The notes below the pieces were generated by a model, which made no database searches, was not told the DNA's origin, and was given only the letters and a program-made list of their open reading frames with translations. A stretch of DNA of 26,669 bases from a virus. Both the position numbers and the translations under genes were made by a program. Positions 11,959 through 19,777 of the stretch are shown here, piece by piece (position 1 is the first letter of the stretch; every line of letters starts with the position of its first letter). The stretch spans positions 1 to 26,669 of IMG/VR virus record IMGVR_UViG_3300042731_006342. The stretch is one strand, 5' to 3'.

Positions 11959-13441
11959 CATCATTCGAGATGGATTATACGGCAAAGCCGAAAAGCCGCC
12001 CGCCAGGCCGGACTATGCAGGGCAGTGGGGCGGGTGGTCGGATCTATCGCGCTGGTCAGACGAAAGGCGACAGAATTTAGCAATGAATACTTGGGCATTC
12101 TATGCTAATATCACGACGCTGGCGCGCAAGGTTGCGATGCCCCGGCTACATATTTTTGCAGAGACCGAGGATGGACGCGAGGAAATCAAAGATCACGAAT
12201 ATCTAAAAATCCTGCGCCGTCCAAATCCCATTTGCAGTGGCACATATTTAATGCAATACTCTATGGCCTGGCTTGGCCTGGATGGCAACGCTTACTGGTG
12301 GCTGGCGCGTTCTCTCAATGGGCGCGGCCCACTGCGTGAAATCTGGCCCATCCCGGCCAGGGAGTGCAGGCCAATGTATGGCAAGGGCGACGATGTGCTG
12401 TCACATTACGAATGGCAGCGGGGTGGGGAGGATCCTGTCAGAATCCCGCCTCAGATGATTGCGCATTTCCGATTAGTAAACCCCTACAGCATTCTACATG
12501 GGCGTGGATTTATCCCGGCCCTGTGTTACATTATCGAAGGCGCGCAGGCCGAACTGAAATGGAACTATGAATTTTTTCATCGGGATAATGCCGTTGTAGA
12601 AACCGTCATTACGTTCCCGTCTGGTATGCACGACGAGGACTTTGCACGGATGCGAGAACTATTGCTGAAAGAGCACGGCGGTGGCAAACGCCGGCCGCTG
12701 GTGGGGCGAGCGATGCATAGCGGTGAGAAGGGCGTAGACGTGGCACGCCTGGGATTGACTCAGGAAGAGATGGCGTTTCTGGGCGGGCTTGAGTTCAAGC
12801 AGAAGGCGATTGACCGGGTATGCGGGTTCCCGGAAGGGTATTGGTCAATGAAAGCAAACAGAGCGAACTCCGAGGCCGCTGAGCGCTCGCTGGCGCGTGA
12901 TGTAATTGCGCCGGTTCTAAAAGAGTTTGCCGAGGTGCAAGAGCGTGACATCATTGATCCAGAGTTTGAGCAGAAGGGGCAAAATCTAATTTGCGAATAT
13001 GATAATGTGGTTCCTGCTGATCGCGAACTCGACTTGCAGGAGTACGAAGCGCACGCGCCGGTGCGCACGGTAGACGAAGCGCGAGTGGCTCAGGGGCTAG
13101 AGCCGCTTGGGGGGGAACTAGGCGAAACGCTGGTGTCGTTTCTGCCGGCATTGGGTCAAGCTGCGGCGCTGGGACTTGCACCGACGGGCGAACCAACCAC
13201 TGACGGCAGTGACAGCAAAATACTGGATGAATTGCGCACCTGGCAACAGGTGGCGTCAAAGCGCGCCGCCAAGGGTCTGTCGCCTGGCAGTCGAGAATTT
13301 GTCAGTGAGCACATACCGGGCCACGTAAAAGCTAATATCGAAGCGGCCCTACAAAGCGCGCTTGAGGTTGACGATGTGCGGGCCGTGTTTACGCCGTGGG
13401 TAAGAAACGGTCACACCGAAGTGTGGGAAGGGTATCCGTGA
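11948..13441 (+). CDS. Portal protein, HK97 family
   Basis: 497 residues. Typical HK97-portal stretches are PDYAGQWGG, the INDPXX-type region NTWAFYANITTLARKVAMPR, LGLDGNAYWWLARSLNGRG and LSHYEWQRGGEDPV; the later HGGGKRRPLVGRAMHSGEKG and EEMAFLGGLEFKQKAIDRVC also fit. It forms the ring through which DNA passes. The C-terminal about 130 residues are more variable. The stop overlaps the MuF start (GTGA). Confidence 0.9.
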   Translation: MIVDIIRDGLYGKAEKPPARPDYAGQWGGWSDLSRWSDERRQNLAMNTWAFYANITTLARKVAMPRLHIFAETEDGREEIKDHEYLKILRRPNPICSGTYLMQYSMAWLGLDGNAYWWLARSLNGRGPLREIWPIPARECRPMYGKGDDVLSHYEWQRGGEDPVRIPPQMIAHFRLVNPYSILHGRGFIPALCYIIEGAQAELKWNYEFFHRDNAVVETVITFPSGMHDEDFARMRELLLKEHGGGKRRPLVGRAMHSGEKGVDVARLGLTQEEMAFLGGLEFKQKAIDRVCGFPEGYWSMKANRANSEAAERSLARDVIAPVLKEFAEVQERDIIDPEFEQKGQNLICEYDNVVPADRELDLQEYEAHAPVRTVDEARVAQGLEPLGGELGETLVSFLPALGQAAALGLAPTGEPTTDGSDSKILDELRTWQQVASKRAAKGLSPGSREFVSEHIPGHVKANIEAALQSALEVDDVRAVFTPWVRNGHTEVWEGYP

Positions 13442-14229
13442 CAATCGTCAATCACCAAATCACCACATTCGCCCGCCGCCTCTCCCTCGCTGCTGAGTTT
13501 TTCAGCGGCGTCAAACAAGGTCGCCCCGACACCTCGCCCTTACGCGCTCTCTACGCCGAGTGGGAGCAACGAACACAACAAGTGTTACTCTCCCACTGGT
13601 TAGAGAAATCTAACCAACTAACGGACCGGCTGCGCACTGACGTTAAAGCCGTTGACGATGTGCTGGAAGACGATGGATGGTGGGACACTTGGACGTTGGG
13701 CTATGTCGCTGTGCTCATCACATTGCTGGAAGAAGCCGGCGGCGTGGGGATGGGGGCGGCAATCGAGGCGATGGCCACCGACTACGCACTGGGCATTGAC
13801 CCGCTCAACACCACGCTAACCGTGGCGGACTGGGCGCGGGATTACGCCGGTGTGCTGGCGCAAGGCTTGACTGAGACCGACCTGCAGCTATTACGCCGCA
13901 ATCTGGCCGCGTGGGCCGAGTCGGGCGACCCGTTCCCAGGACTTGTCAAGCGCATTGATTCGTTTATCAACAACCCCGTGCGCGCCAAGTTGATTGCGGC
14001 GACCGAAAGTACGCGCAGCTACGCCGAGGGCAACCTGATCGTGTGGCGTGAAAGCGGCGTCGTGACGGGGCAGCGTTGGAACACGGCGAATGATGAGCGC
14101 GTTTGTCCCGTATGCGGCGCATTACACAATCAATTGACCAAGCTTGATGGACAAGAGTGGCAGCACCGGAATAGGCCCGACTTGAGTGTAGGGTTGAGTG
14201 TTGCCGCGCCGCCAGCGCATCCGGGTTGA
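13438..14229 (+). CDS. MuF-like head protein, ending at an in-frame UGA
   Basis: 263 residues from GTG 13438 to TGA 14227-14229. The C-terminal part is a MuF-type minor head domain: RWNTANDERVCPVCGALHNQ followed by AAPPAHPG. In this family HPG is normally followed by CRCW. Here the frame continues after TGA as RCWLSPWVGVLPWE and stops at 14274, one base before the start of the next gene (14276). Thus TGA replaces the expected Cys codon (TGC or TGT). A point nonsense change, readthrough, or selenocysteine are possible. The head role is inferred from position after the portal. Confidence 0.8.
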   Translation: MTIVNHQITTFARRLSLAAEFFSGVKQGRPDTSPLRALYAEWEQRTQQVLLSHWLEKSNQLTDRLRTDVKAVDDVLEDDGWWDTWTLGYVAVLITLLEEAGGVGMGAAIEAMATDYALGIDPLNTTLTVADWARDYAGVLAQGLTETDLQLLRRNLAAWAESGDPFPGLVKRIDSFINNPVRAKLIAATESTRSYAEGNLIVWRESGVVTGQRWNTANDERVCPVCGALHNQLTKLDGQEWQHRNRPDLSVGLSVAAPPAHPG

Positions 14230-14275
14230 CGTTGCTGGCTTTCGCCCTGGGTCGGGGTGCTGCCGTGGGAATGAA

Positions 14276-14689
14276 GTGGTAGAATACTCTCTCGAAATAG
14301 AAAACGAAGAACAGCTAAAACGCCTGCTACGCGAACTCCCCCGTGTGCTGAACAAGCATCTCATCACAGCGGGGAAAAAGTCAGCGCTGGCTATCCAGTC
14401 GCGGGCGGCCACCTACCCGCCGCCGCCAACTAACAGCAGTTACCTCCGCACTGGCACACTGGGGCGGCGCTGGGGGATTGAGGGGCCGAAAGCGAGCGGG
14501 GATGGAGTAACGACGCTAGTACAGAATCCCACTAGCTATGGCCCATACGTGATGGGGGAAGATGAACAAGCCGCCGTGCATCGGGGACGCTGGGCAACGC
14601 TGAAGCAAATCGCAGAACAGGCCGAGCGGCAGGTGGTAGAGTTTCACGTTGAGGCGCTTAACGCGGCGGTGAAGGAGATGGAAAGATGA
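14276..14689 (+). CDS. HK97 gp10-like head-tail connector/tail-completion protein
   Basis: A 137-residue protein from GTG 14276, beginning MVEYSLEIENEEQLKRLLRE. The KKSALAIQSRAATYPPPPTN and YLRTGTLGRRWGIEGP stretches fit HK97 gp10-like proteins that join head and tail. Its presence before the protease and capsid genes is unusual, since gp10 usually follows the capsid gene. If the MuF frame extends to 14274 the genes abut with one base between. The tail of the gene is repeated at 14920-14961. Confidence 0.75.
   Translation: MVEYSLEIENEEQLKRLLRELPRVLNKHLITAGKKSALAIQSRAATYPPPPTNSSYLRTGTLGRRWGIEGPKASGDGVTTLVQNPTSYGPYVMGEDEQAAVHRGRWATLKQIAEQAERQVVEFHVEALNAAVKEMER
14648..14689 (+). repeat. 42-bp imperfect direct repeat, copy 1
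   Basis: The end of the gp10-like gene (VEALNAAVKEMER) is repeated at 14920-14961 at the end of the next gene (IEAINAAVKEMEK), about 35 of 42 bases identical. The two copies bracket the AT-rich 14686-14961 gene. Confidence 0.75.
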
Positions 14690-14961
14690 ACGATGCTGAT
14701 TTGATTCGTTTGATATCAAAAAAACTTGCGTCTGATGAATGCTACTACACATCGCGCCGGATTAAACCCGAGGCTATCGCGCTGCGACTCAAAACTTGGC
14801 TTGAGCATTTCGAAGAATGGTACAAAAAGCACGGTCTGAGTTTTGAGCAAGCCATCGACTTGTTTTACGACGATGATAACAAACTAGCTCTGATGAGATG
14901 GGTTGAATCGAGCTATTTTATTGAGGCGATCAATGCGGCGGTTAAGGAGATGGAGAAATGA
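14686..14961 (+). CDS. Hypothetical protein inserted between repeated gene ends
   Basis: A 91-residue soluble protein beginning MNDADLIRLISKKLASDECY. It is AT-rich and ends with a copy of the gp10-like C-terminus. The preceding gene stop overlaps its start as ATGA. Its body resembles no family known to me. Likely inserted by recombination at a repeated sequence. Confidence 0.65.
   Translation: MNDADLIRLISKKLASDECYYTSRRIKPEAIALRLKTWLEHFEEWYKKHGLSFEQAIDLFYDDDNKLALMRWVESSYFIEAINAAVKEMEK
14920..14961 (+). repeat. 42-bp imperfect direct repeat, copy 2
   Basis: Partner of 14648-14689, differing at about seven positions. The reading frame and stop are preserved in both. Confidence 0.75.
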
Positions 14962-14976
14962 CAGACGGGAGGCTGT

Positions 14977-15624
14977 ATGCTGGCGCGCCCCGGTGAACGA
15001 AAGATAAAAAAGCCCGCCGGCTGGCCTATCATTGACATTGAAGCAGAGATTGCGTTTTTGCAATGGTTTCAACAGCACGCTTGGGTTATTTGGAAAGTTG
15101 CTAAGGTGTTGGCCCAATATCACATACTCAATACTGAAGAATATGCCAGTGAGCTAGCAGAGGCCATACGTCGTTGTGCATTTCCAAGATTTGATTATCT
15201 TGGTATCTTCTTTGCACAAAATGAACGTTGTATTCCACGGCAATATCCCGATTCTTGGGTTAAGCTTCTGCAACACTGTGAACAAAAAGCGGGCGAGGGA
15301 AGTAGACAACGAAAGGAGAAGCAGATGAAGGAAATAGGCAGAACGAATGACGGCAATGTTCTCGTCGAAATGTCGTTTGATGAGGCGAGAGAACTTGTCA
15401 AGCTAGCTCTAGTTATTGAAGGCAAAACGTTATGTAATATTCAGCGTCTGGATTTAACTAGTGTATCGTTTATTGGTCCAGATTTGTCCAAGACCTTTGG
15501 TGCGATTCGCGCATTCACAGAGGGCAAGGGCATAATAAATGAAATGCGGTGCTATTTAGACGAAATGGATAGAGCGCTGACGAGGAAAGCAGAAAGGCCG
15601 TCTGGTGATGTTGAGCAAAAATAA
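14977..15624 (+). CDS. Hypothetical protein with likely internal second start
   Basis: 215 residues from ATG 14977 behind GGGAGG. The N-terminal half (IIDIEAEIAFLQWFQQHAWV) looks helical; the second half begins MKEIGRTNDGNVLVEMSFDE. A strong AAAGGAG lies ahead of the in-frame ATG 15325, so a 99-residue shorter product is likely from the same frame. It may be a fusion of two small genes or one gene with two starts. No family is recognised. Confidence 0.6.
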   Translation: MLARPGERKIKKPAGWPIIDIEAEIAFLQWFQQHAWVIWKVAKVLAQYHILNTEEYASELAEAIRRCAFPRFDYLGIFFAQNERCIPRQYPDSWVKLLQHCEQKAGEGSRQRKEKQMKEIGRTNDGNVLVEMSFDEARELVKLALVIEGKTLCNIQRLDLTSVSFIGPDLSKTFGAIRAFTEGKGIINEMRCYLDEMDRALTRKAERPSGDVEQK

Positions 15625-15688
15625 AGTCAAAGTTCTGTTAACTACTTTTATGCTTATCACAATTATTAGCCTGGCTGGCCGAATCTAG
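15608..15688 (+). CDS. 26-residue single-TM mini-protein
   Basis: ATG 15608 opens MLSKNKVKVLLTTFMLITII then SLAGRI. A basic start plus one TM helix. It overlaps the previous gene's end by 17 bases. It is AT-rich like its neighbours. Support is moderate because it is so short. Confidence 0.45.
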   Translation: MLSKNKVKVLLTTFMLITIISLAGRI

Positions 15689-15703
15689 TTTTGGAGATCA
15701 AAG

Positions 15704-15862
15704 GTGACCACAAACCAGACACACGACGCCGACATAGTTCCTATTGACCAAAGCGCCGAAAAACGCTATAATGATAGTGAGCTTAAGGAGTTTTTACTGG
15801 TTATCCGGCGGGCGCTTTTGTTGGTTGTTCGTTGGATAGAACGGAAGTATGACGTTGGCTAA
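15704..15862 (+). CDS. 52-residue protein, unknown function
   Basis: GTG 15704 has GGAG 8 bases upstream. The protein begins MTTNQTHDADIVPIDQSAEK and continues RYNDSELKEFLLVIRRALLL, then VVRWIERKYDVG: a helical end with alternating basic residues. It overlaps the next gene by 14 bases. The DNA for KRYND contains a TATAAT sequence. Confidence 0.6.
   Translation: MTTNQTHDADIVPIDQSAEKRYNDSELKEFLLVIRRALLLVVRWIERKYDVG
15744..15772 (+). promoter_or_regulatory. Possible internal promoter inside the 52-residue gene
   Basis: TTGACC (15744-15749), a 17-bp spacer and TATAAT (15767-15772). It lies within coding sequence, so it may be chance. If active it would transcribe the zinc-ribbon gene and reach the terminator at 16142-16168. 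Confidence 0.4.
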
Positions 15863-16070
15863 ATTGACTAATCGGACAGTCAAAGATGGCAAGACATTGA
15901 TCGGTGAGGAATTTGATTCGCCGACGCCGAGCATTCCACGCCTTGATAATTTTGGTGCGCCGATTGCACAGCAGAAAACAGGTAGGTGCAATGAATGCGG
16001 AAAGCTCGTTAGGATTGACGGGATAGGCAAGGGTCCATATCTTTGCTATAGTTGCCGTATAGCTCGATAG
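15849..16070 (+). CDS. Small zinc-ribbon protein
   Basis: 73 residues, beginning MTLAKLTNRTVKDGKTLIGE and ending in a four-cysteine ribbon (CNECGKLV and LCYSC near the C-terminus). This could bind DNA, RNA or another protein. It overlaps the preceding gene by 14 bases and is the last gene before the terminator. Confidence 0.65.
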   Translation: MTLAKLTNRTVKDGKTLIGEEFDSPTPSIPRLDNFGAPIAQQKTGRCNECGKLVRIDGIGKGPYLCYSCRIAR

Positions 16071-16141
16071 AATTAACCAACCAAATAACAGGGCGCTCTT
16101 GCAGCGCAACACCGCCCGCTGATTTCCAGGCCACCCACAAG

Positions 16142-16168
16142 GCCCGCCTGAAAACGGCGGGCTTTTTT
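16142..16168 (+). terminator. Intrinsic terminator directly before the protease start
   Basis: GCCCGCC, loop TGAAAAC, GGCGGGC, then TTTTTT followed by GTTTT. A textbook terminator in the forward direction. The start codon of the protease gene (ATG 16174) lies just 5 bases after the T-tract, and no separate promoter for the head genes is seen between. Confidence 0.85.
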
Positions 16169-16173
16169 GTTTT

Positions 16174-18054
16174 ATGGGCAAATACGATCATATCAACTTT
16201 AAGCCACCCAAGCGCGCACAGCGCGCCTATGCCAATGGCCTGAAGCGCCACGCCGATGGCGAAACCGGAGACGGGCTAGAAGCGGCTACGGTGCGGATGG
16301 CGCAACGCTTTGCCGATGGCGAGGCGGCGTCACCTGAATGGACGCGCAAGGGTAACCGCTGGTGGGGGCGCAACGAGCGTTTTGCTGACGCCGAGCCAGG
16401 GACGCCGGCCTACGCAGCGGCGCAACTTTGGGGTGGATACAACTGGTTTGCTCCCATCGTGCGTCAGATGGACAAAGCAGACGAGGAAAACAAGATGAAA
16501 CTTTTAGACACAGCGCGAACGCCGAACTATGACGGTACAGAATCTACCGAGTGGAACAAGCCGTCATTCGAGCAATGTCTGGCAGGCTACTATCGGCATA
16601 CCGACGCCGAAAAGCCAGACGAGAACTACACCTCTGTGGATGATTTGCCTGCCGAGGTCAAGCGCTGGATTGCGGGCCTATCATTGCTCGGCGATCCTGG
16701 CGCTGAAACGTTCAATGACCTTGTTTTTTTCCCCGTCGTTAACCCTTCTACCAACCGCCTGAATGAAAATGCCTTACGCGCCGTCTTGGGTGGACGCGGA
16801 TCACAGGCTGACATTCCGCAGAATGCGAAAGAATCAGCGCAGAACAGGGCGCGGTCCTTGCTTGAAGATGAGTTTGAGATGGCAGAAAAGGCGGTTAACC
16901 TTTCGCAGCAACTTGAGGACATCCGACAAGCATTTCTCTCTCAATACAATTCGCCCAACAACTACGATTACTGGGTGCGTGACGTTTATGATGAATACGT
17001 GGTTGTGAGTCACGAAAGTGAAAGCGGTGTGACATTTTATCAAGTCGGCTATAGTGAAATGGAAGACGGTTATGAGTTCGCCCCCCGCGCCGAATGGATG
17101 GAAGGCGAGTATGTCTTTACGCCGTCGGGCGAGAAGCGATTCAAGGCTGGCCGTGTCTTGTCACAGCGTAATGCTGACGACATTGTAAGTGCTGTCGTGT
17201 CGTTGGCGCAGGTGCTAGAGCGGGCTGGCATTGATGTGCCAGGCTTTGATAGCGACGAGGCTGAAGACGAACCTGAGGAAGAATCAAGCAATGACGATGA
17301 TGAAGCGCCCGTGGTCGGCACGCCGCCGCAAGTTGCGACTTTACGTTCAACATGGGAGTCTATTATGCCTGTTGTGCTGAATGGCGATATGCCACAGGTA
17401 ACCGCCGGTGATATAGAAAGCATTAAAAATGTTTTGGTTGCTCCTGGTATTGGATTTGCCACTAGTCCTTCTCCTCTTATTGCCTTCGGCGGCACAGTCA
17501 AGGCGCTGGGCGACGGCAAGGTGGGCGGTTATCTAGTTGTATTCTCGGACAAAACCAGCCCCGACTTGGAAAATGAATTTTTCACCAGGGACACGGATTA
17601 TGCCCTCACTGACCCCGCCGGCTCTCTGGTTTTCTTCCATCACGGCCTTGACCCAAACATCGGCAAGAAGCGCTTGACCGCAAGCCCCGCGATGCTCAAG
17701 GTGGACGACTTTGGCGTGTGGGTTGAAGCGCAGCTTGCTCTACGTGATGAGTATGAAAAGTGGATTTATGAACGAACCCAGCAAGCCAAGATGGGATGGT
17801 CGTCTGGGACCGCCCCCAACCTGGTGGAAATTATCTCAATGGACAACGGCACGGGATGGATCAAGACCTGGCCGCTGGGATTGGACGCATCTATTACGCC
17901 GACGCCCGCCGAACCGCGAGCGAAGGTGTTGCCGTTAAAAACCTACGCGAAAATGCTTGGTGAACCTCAGACTGTCGAGGGACCGCACGGTGAAGACGTG
18001 GCGAGGCAAATCGAGCTAGAGCGCGAACGAACAAGACTATTAAAAATTCTATGA
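16174..18054 (+). CDS. Capsid maturation protease with long N-terminal extension
   Basis: 626 residues, long for a prohead protease. The C-terminal about 170 residues contain the protease-like region: GGYLVVFSDKTSPDLENEFF, the His motif FFHHGLDPN (His489/490) and Ser motif MGWSSGT (Ser543/544). The N-terminal part (KYDHINFKPPKRAQRAYANG, LWGGYNWFAP) resembles an accessory domain seen in phage head proteins. The acidic linker at about 350-385 is low-complexity. Substrates would be the capsid and scaffold. There is no clear ribosome site ahead of ATG 16174, and the stop is 9 bases before the MCP start. Confidence 0.8.
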   Translation: MGKYDHINFKPPKRAQRAYANGLKRHADGETGDGLEAATVRMAQRFADGEAASPEWTRKGNRWWGRNERFADAEPGTPAYAAAQLWGGYNWFAPIVRQMDKADEENKMKLLDTARTPNYDGTESTEWNKPSFEQCLAGYYRHTDAEKPDENYTSVDDLPAEVKRWIAGLSLLGDPGAETFNDLVFFPVVNPSTNRLNENALRAVLGGRGSQADIPQNAKESAQNRARSLLEDEFEMAEKAVNLSQQLEDIRQAFLSQYNSPNNYDYWVRDVYDEYVVVSHESESGVTFYQVGYSEMEDGYEFAPRAEWMEGEYVFTPSGEKRFKAGRVLSQRNADDIVSAVVSLAQVLERAGIDVPGFDSDEAEDEPEEESSNDDDEAPVVGTPPQVATLRSTWESIMPVVLNGDMPQVTAGDIESIKNVLVAPGIGFATSPSPLIAFGGTVKALGDGKVGGYLVVFSDKTSPDLENEFFTRDTDYALTDPAGSLVFFHHGLDPNIGKKRLTASPAMLKVDDFGVWVEAQLALRDEYEKWIYERTQQAKMGWSSGTAPNLVEIISMDNGTGWIKTWPLGLDASITPTPAEPRAKVLPLKTYAKMLGEPQTVEGPHGEDVARQIELERERTRLLKIL

Positions 18055-18063
18055 GGTGACAAA

Positions 18064-19701
18064 ATGGACGAATTGAAAAAGAAACTCAAGGCGCTGAAGG
18101 CAAAGCACCGGGGGCTGACCAGTGAGGCCGCCGAGGCGTTGAGCGCTGAAGCGCCGGACCTGGAGGCCGTGAAAGGCTTTAACGACGAGGCCGAGCAGGT
18201 CAAGGCACAGATTGACGAGGTTGAGCGCACGATCAAGGCACTGCAGGACCAGGCCGCTGAACGAGAAGCCGCCGAAAAAGAGGCCGAGAAAGAGCGTGAG
18301 GTCGAGATCAAGACGCGGGCCAACGAGCTGGCAAAGGAAATGCTGAAGGACATCGGCATCCAGCGCCCCGACTATAACGGCAGTGAGGTTGAGGAAGCGC
18401 CCACGCTGAAGATGAGCGGGCCTTACGATTCTTTCAGCGCCCCCGAGTTGGCGCTGGGCTATATGCTGCTCAAGGCGCACGCGCAAAATGGAATGTGTAC
18501 CCCCCCGTCGGTAGACTTTCGCCGGGCTGTGCACGGGCGTGCTGTCAAGCACGTTGAGGCGAATGGCCTGCGCCCCCTGGTGCGCCCCGACGCTGACAGC
18601 TTCGTAGGCCGGCGCTACGGTGGCAAGGCTGCCCCGATGGTCTATCATCAGGCGGCGGACTTGCAGGTGCTCAAGGCGCTGTCGGTCAAGGCCGATGAAC
18701 TGATGGGGTCTGACGTGTCAAGCGCAGGTGACGACTGGATTCCGGCTTTTTACAGCCGCGAGCTTTTCCGCTACGTGCGCAATGCGGCGATGGTTGCTCC
18801 GTTGTTCCGGCAGTTGGAAATCGAGGGCGAGAGCTACACTTTCCCCGTCCAGTCGGGCGGCGTGACGTGGTATCGCACTCCCCAGACTGACGACGCGGCG
18901 GAAATGGTGTACAGTGACGCTTTTATCACCACCCGCGTTAGCAAAGTCGCTACCGGCAATATCACGCTGACGCCCAAGAAGGTTAGCGCCATCGTGATCT
19001 GGACCGGTGAGATGAACGAGCAAAGCCTGGTCCCGATGTTGCCCTTCTTGCAGCAAGAGTTTGTTGAGTCTGGTGCTCACACGCTGGATGAACTACTGGT
19101 CTCTGGCGACGAATCAACCGGCGCGACTAACATCAGCGACTATGCTAATGCTGCTATCAGCACCTATTGGCGACTGCTGACGCTGGATGGCTTGCGCCAT
19201 CACGCGCTTGAGGACGGCAGCGGCGCAAACTCCCGCGACGGTGGCGGTATCACCGCCGAGGATTTTATCGCCACCAAGAAGCTGATGGGGACTAACGGCA
19301 AGTGGGGCGTTGATCCTAGCAAAGTGGCCTGGGTTATGGACCTCGGCTCATACTTCAAGGCGCTGACTCTGGGCGAGGCGCTGACCCGCGACAAGCACAT
19401 CCCCGCCACGTTCGAGAACGGCGAGATCACGCGCATCTTTGGCAGCCCCGTCGTTTACTCCGAGGACTACGGTGCAACTGACGCCAACGGCGACATTCAC
19501 AATACCACCGGCGACAACACCAAAGGAAGTTTCTTGTGTGTGCGACCGGAGCAGGGCGTTGTGGGATTCTCCCGCCGAATGTTTATGGAGACCGGGCGAA
19601 TCCGCCGCGCTGATGCCTACGAACTCGTTGCTCATATGGAAGTTGACTTTGACCTGAGCAGCTACGATTTCGTTGCGTTGAGCTACAATCTCACCGTGTA
19701 G
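18064..19701 (+). CDS. Major capsid protein, HK97-like
   Basis: 545 residues with an N-terminal coiled-coil delta/scaffold domain (about 1-105, MDELKKKLKALKAKHRGLTS, rich in Lys/Glu/Ala). An HK97-like shell region follows, with YRTPQTDDAAEMVYSDAFIT and KKVSAIVIWTGEMNEQSL stretches and a typical late Gly/Asp-rich insertion. GAGGTGA sits ahead of ATG 18064. The delta domain would be cut by the upstream protease in maturation. Confidence 0.9.
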   Translation: MDELKKKLKALKAKHRGLTSEAAEALSAEAPDLEAVKGFNDEAEQVKAQIDEVERTIKALQDQAAEREAAEKEAEKEREVEIKTRANELAKEMLKDIGIQRPDYNGSEVEEAPTLKMSGPYDSFSAPELALGYMLLKAHAQNGMCTPPSVDFRRAVHGRAVKHVEANGLRPLVRPDADSFVGRRYGGKAAPMVYHQAADLQVLKALSVKADELMGSDVSSAGDDWIPAFYSRELFRYVRNAAMVAPLFRQLEIEGESYTFPVQSGGVTWYRTPQTDDAAEMVYSDAFITTRVSKVATGNITLTPKKVSAIVIWTGEMNEQSLVPMLPFLQQEFVESGAHTLDELLVSGDESTGATNISDYANAAISTYWRLLTLDGLRHHALEDGSGANSRDGGGITAEDFIATKKLMGTNGKWGVDPSKVAWVMDLGSYFKALTLGEALTRDKHIPATFENGEITRIFGSPVVYSEDYGATDANGDIHNTTGDNTKGSFLCVRPEQGVVGFSRRMFMETGRIRRADAYELVAHMEVDFDLSSYDFVALSYNLTV

Positions 19702-19730
19702 GCTAGGCGCAAACTGGAAAAGCAATAAAG

Positions 19731-19760
19731 TGTGTGGGGCGGCCCGTGCTGCTCCACACA
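19731..19760 (+). other. 13-bp hairpin between capsid and decoration gene
   Basis: TGTGTGGGGCGGC, loop CCGT, GCTGCTCCACACA: a 13-bp stem (with two G-U pairs in RNA). It is not followed by a T-tract, so it may stabilise the capsid mRNA or protect the following start rather than terminate. Confidence 0.55.
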
Positions 19761-19777
19761 CCTAACGAGGTGCAAGA

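Noticed and set aside
13438-14274. General reassignment of TGA to an amino acid
   Set aside because: Many genes here end at TGA with overlapping starts of the next gene, so TGA is a normal stop; only the single MuF site is odd.
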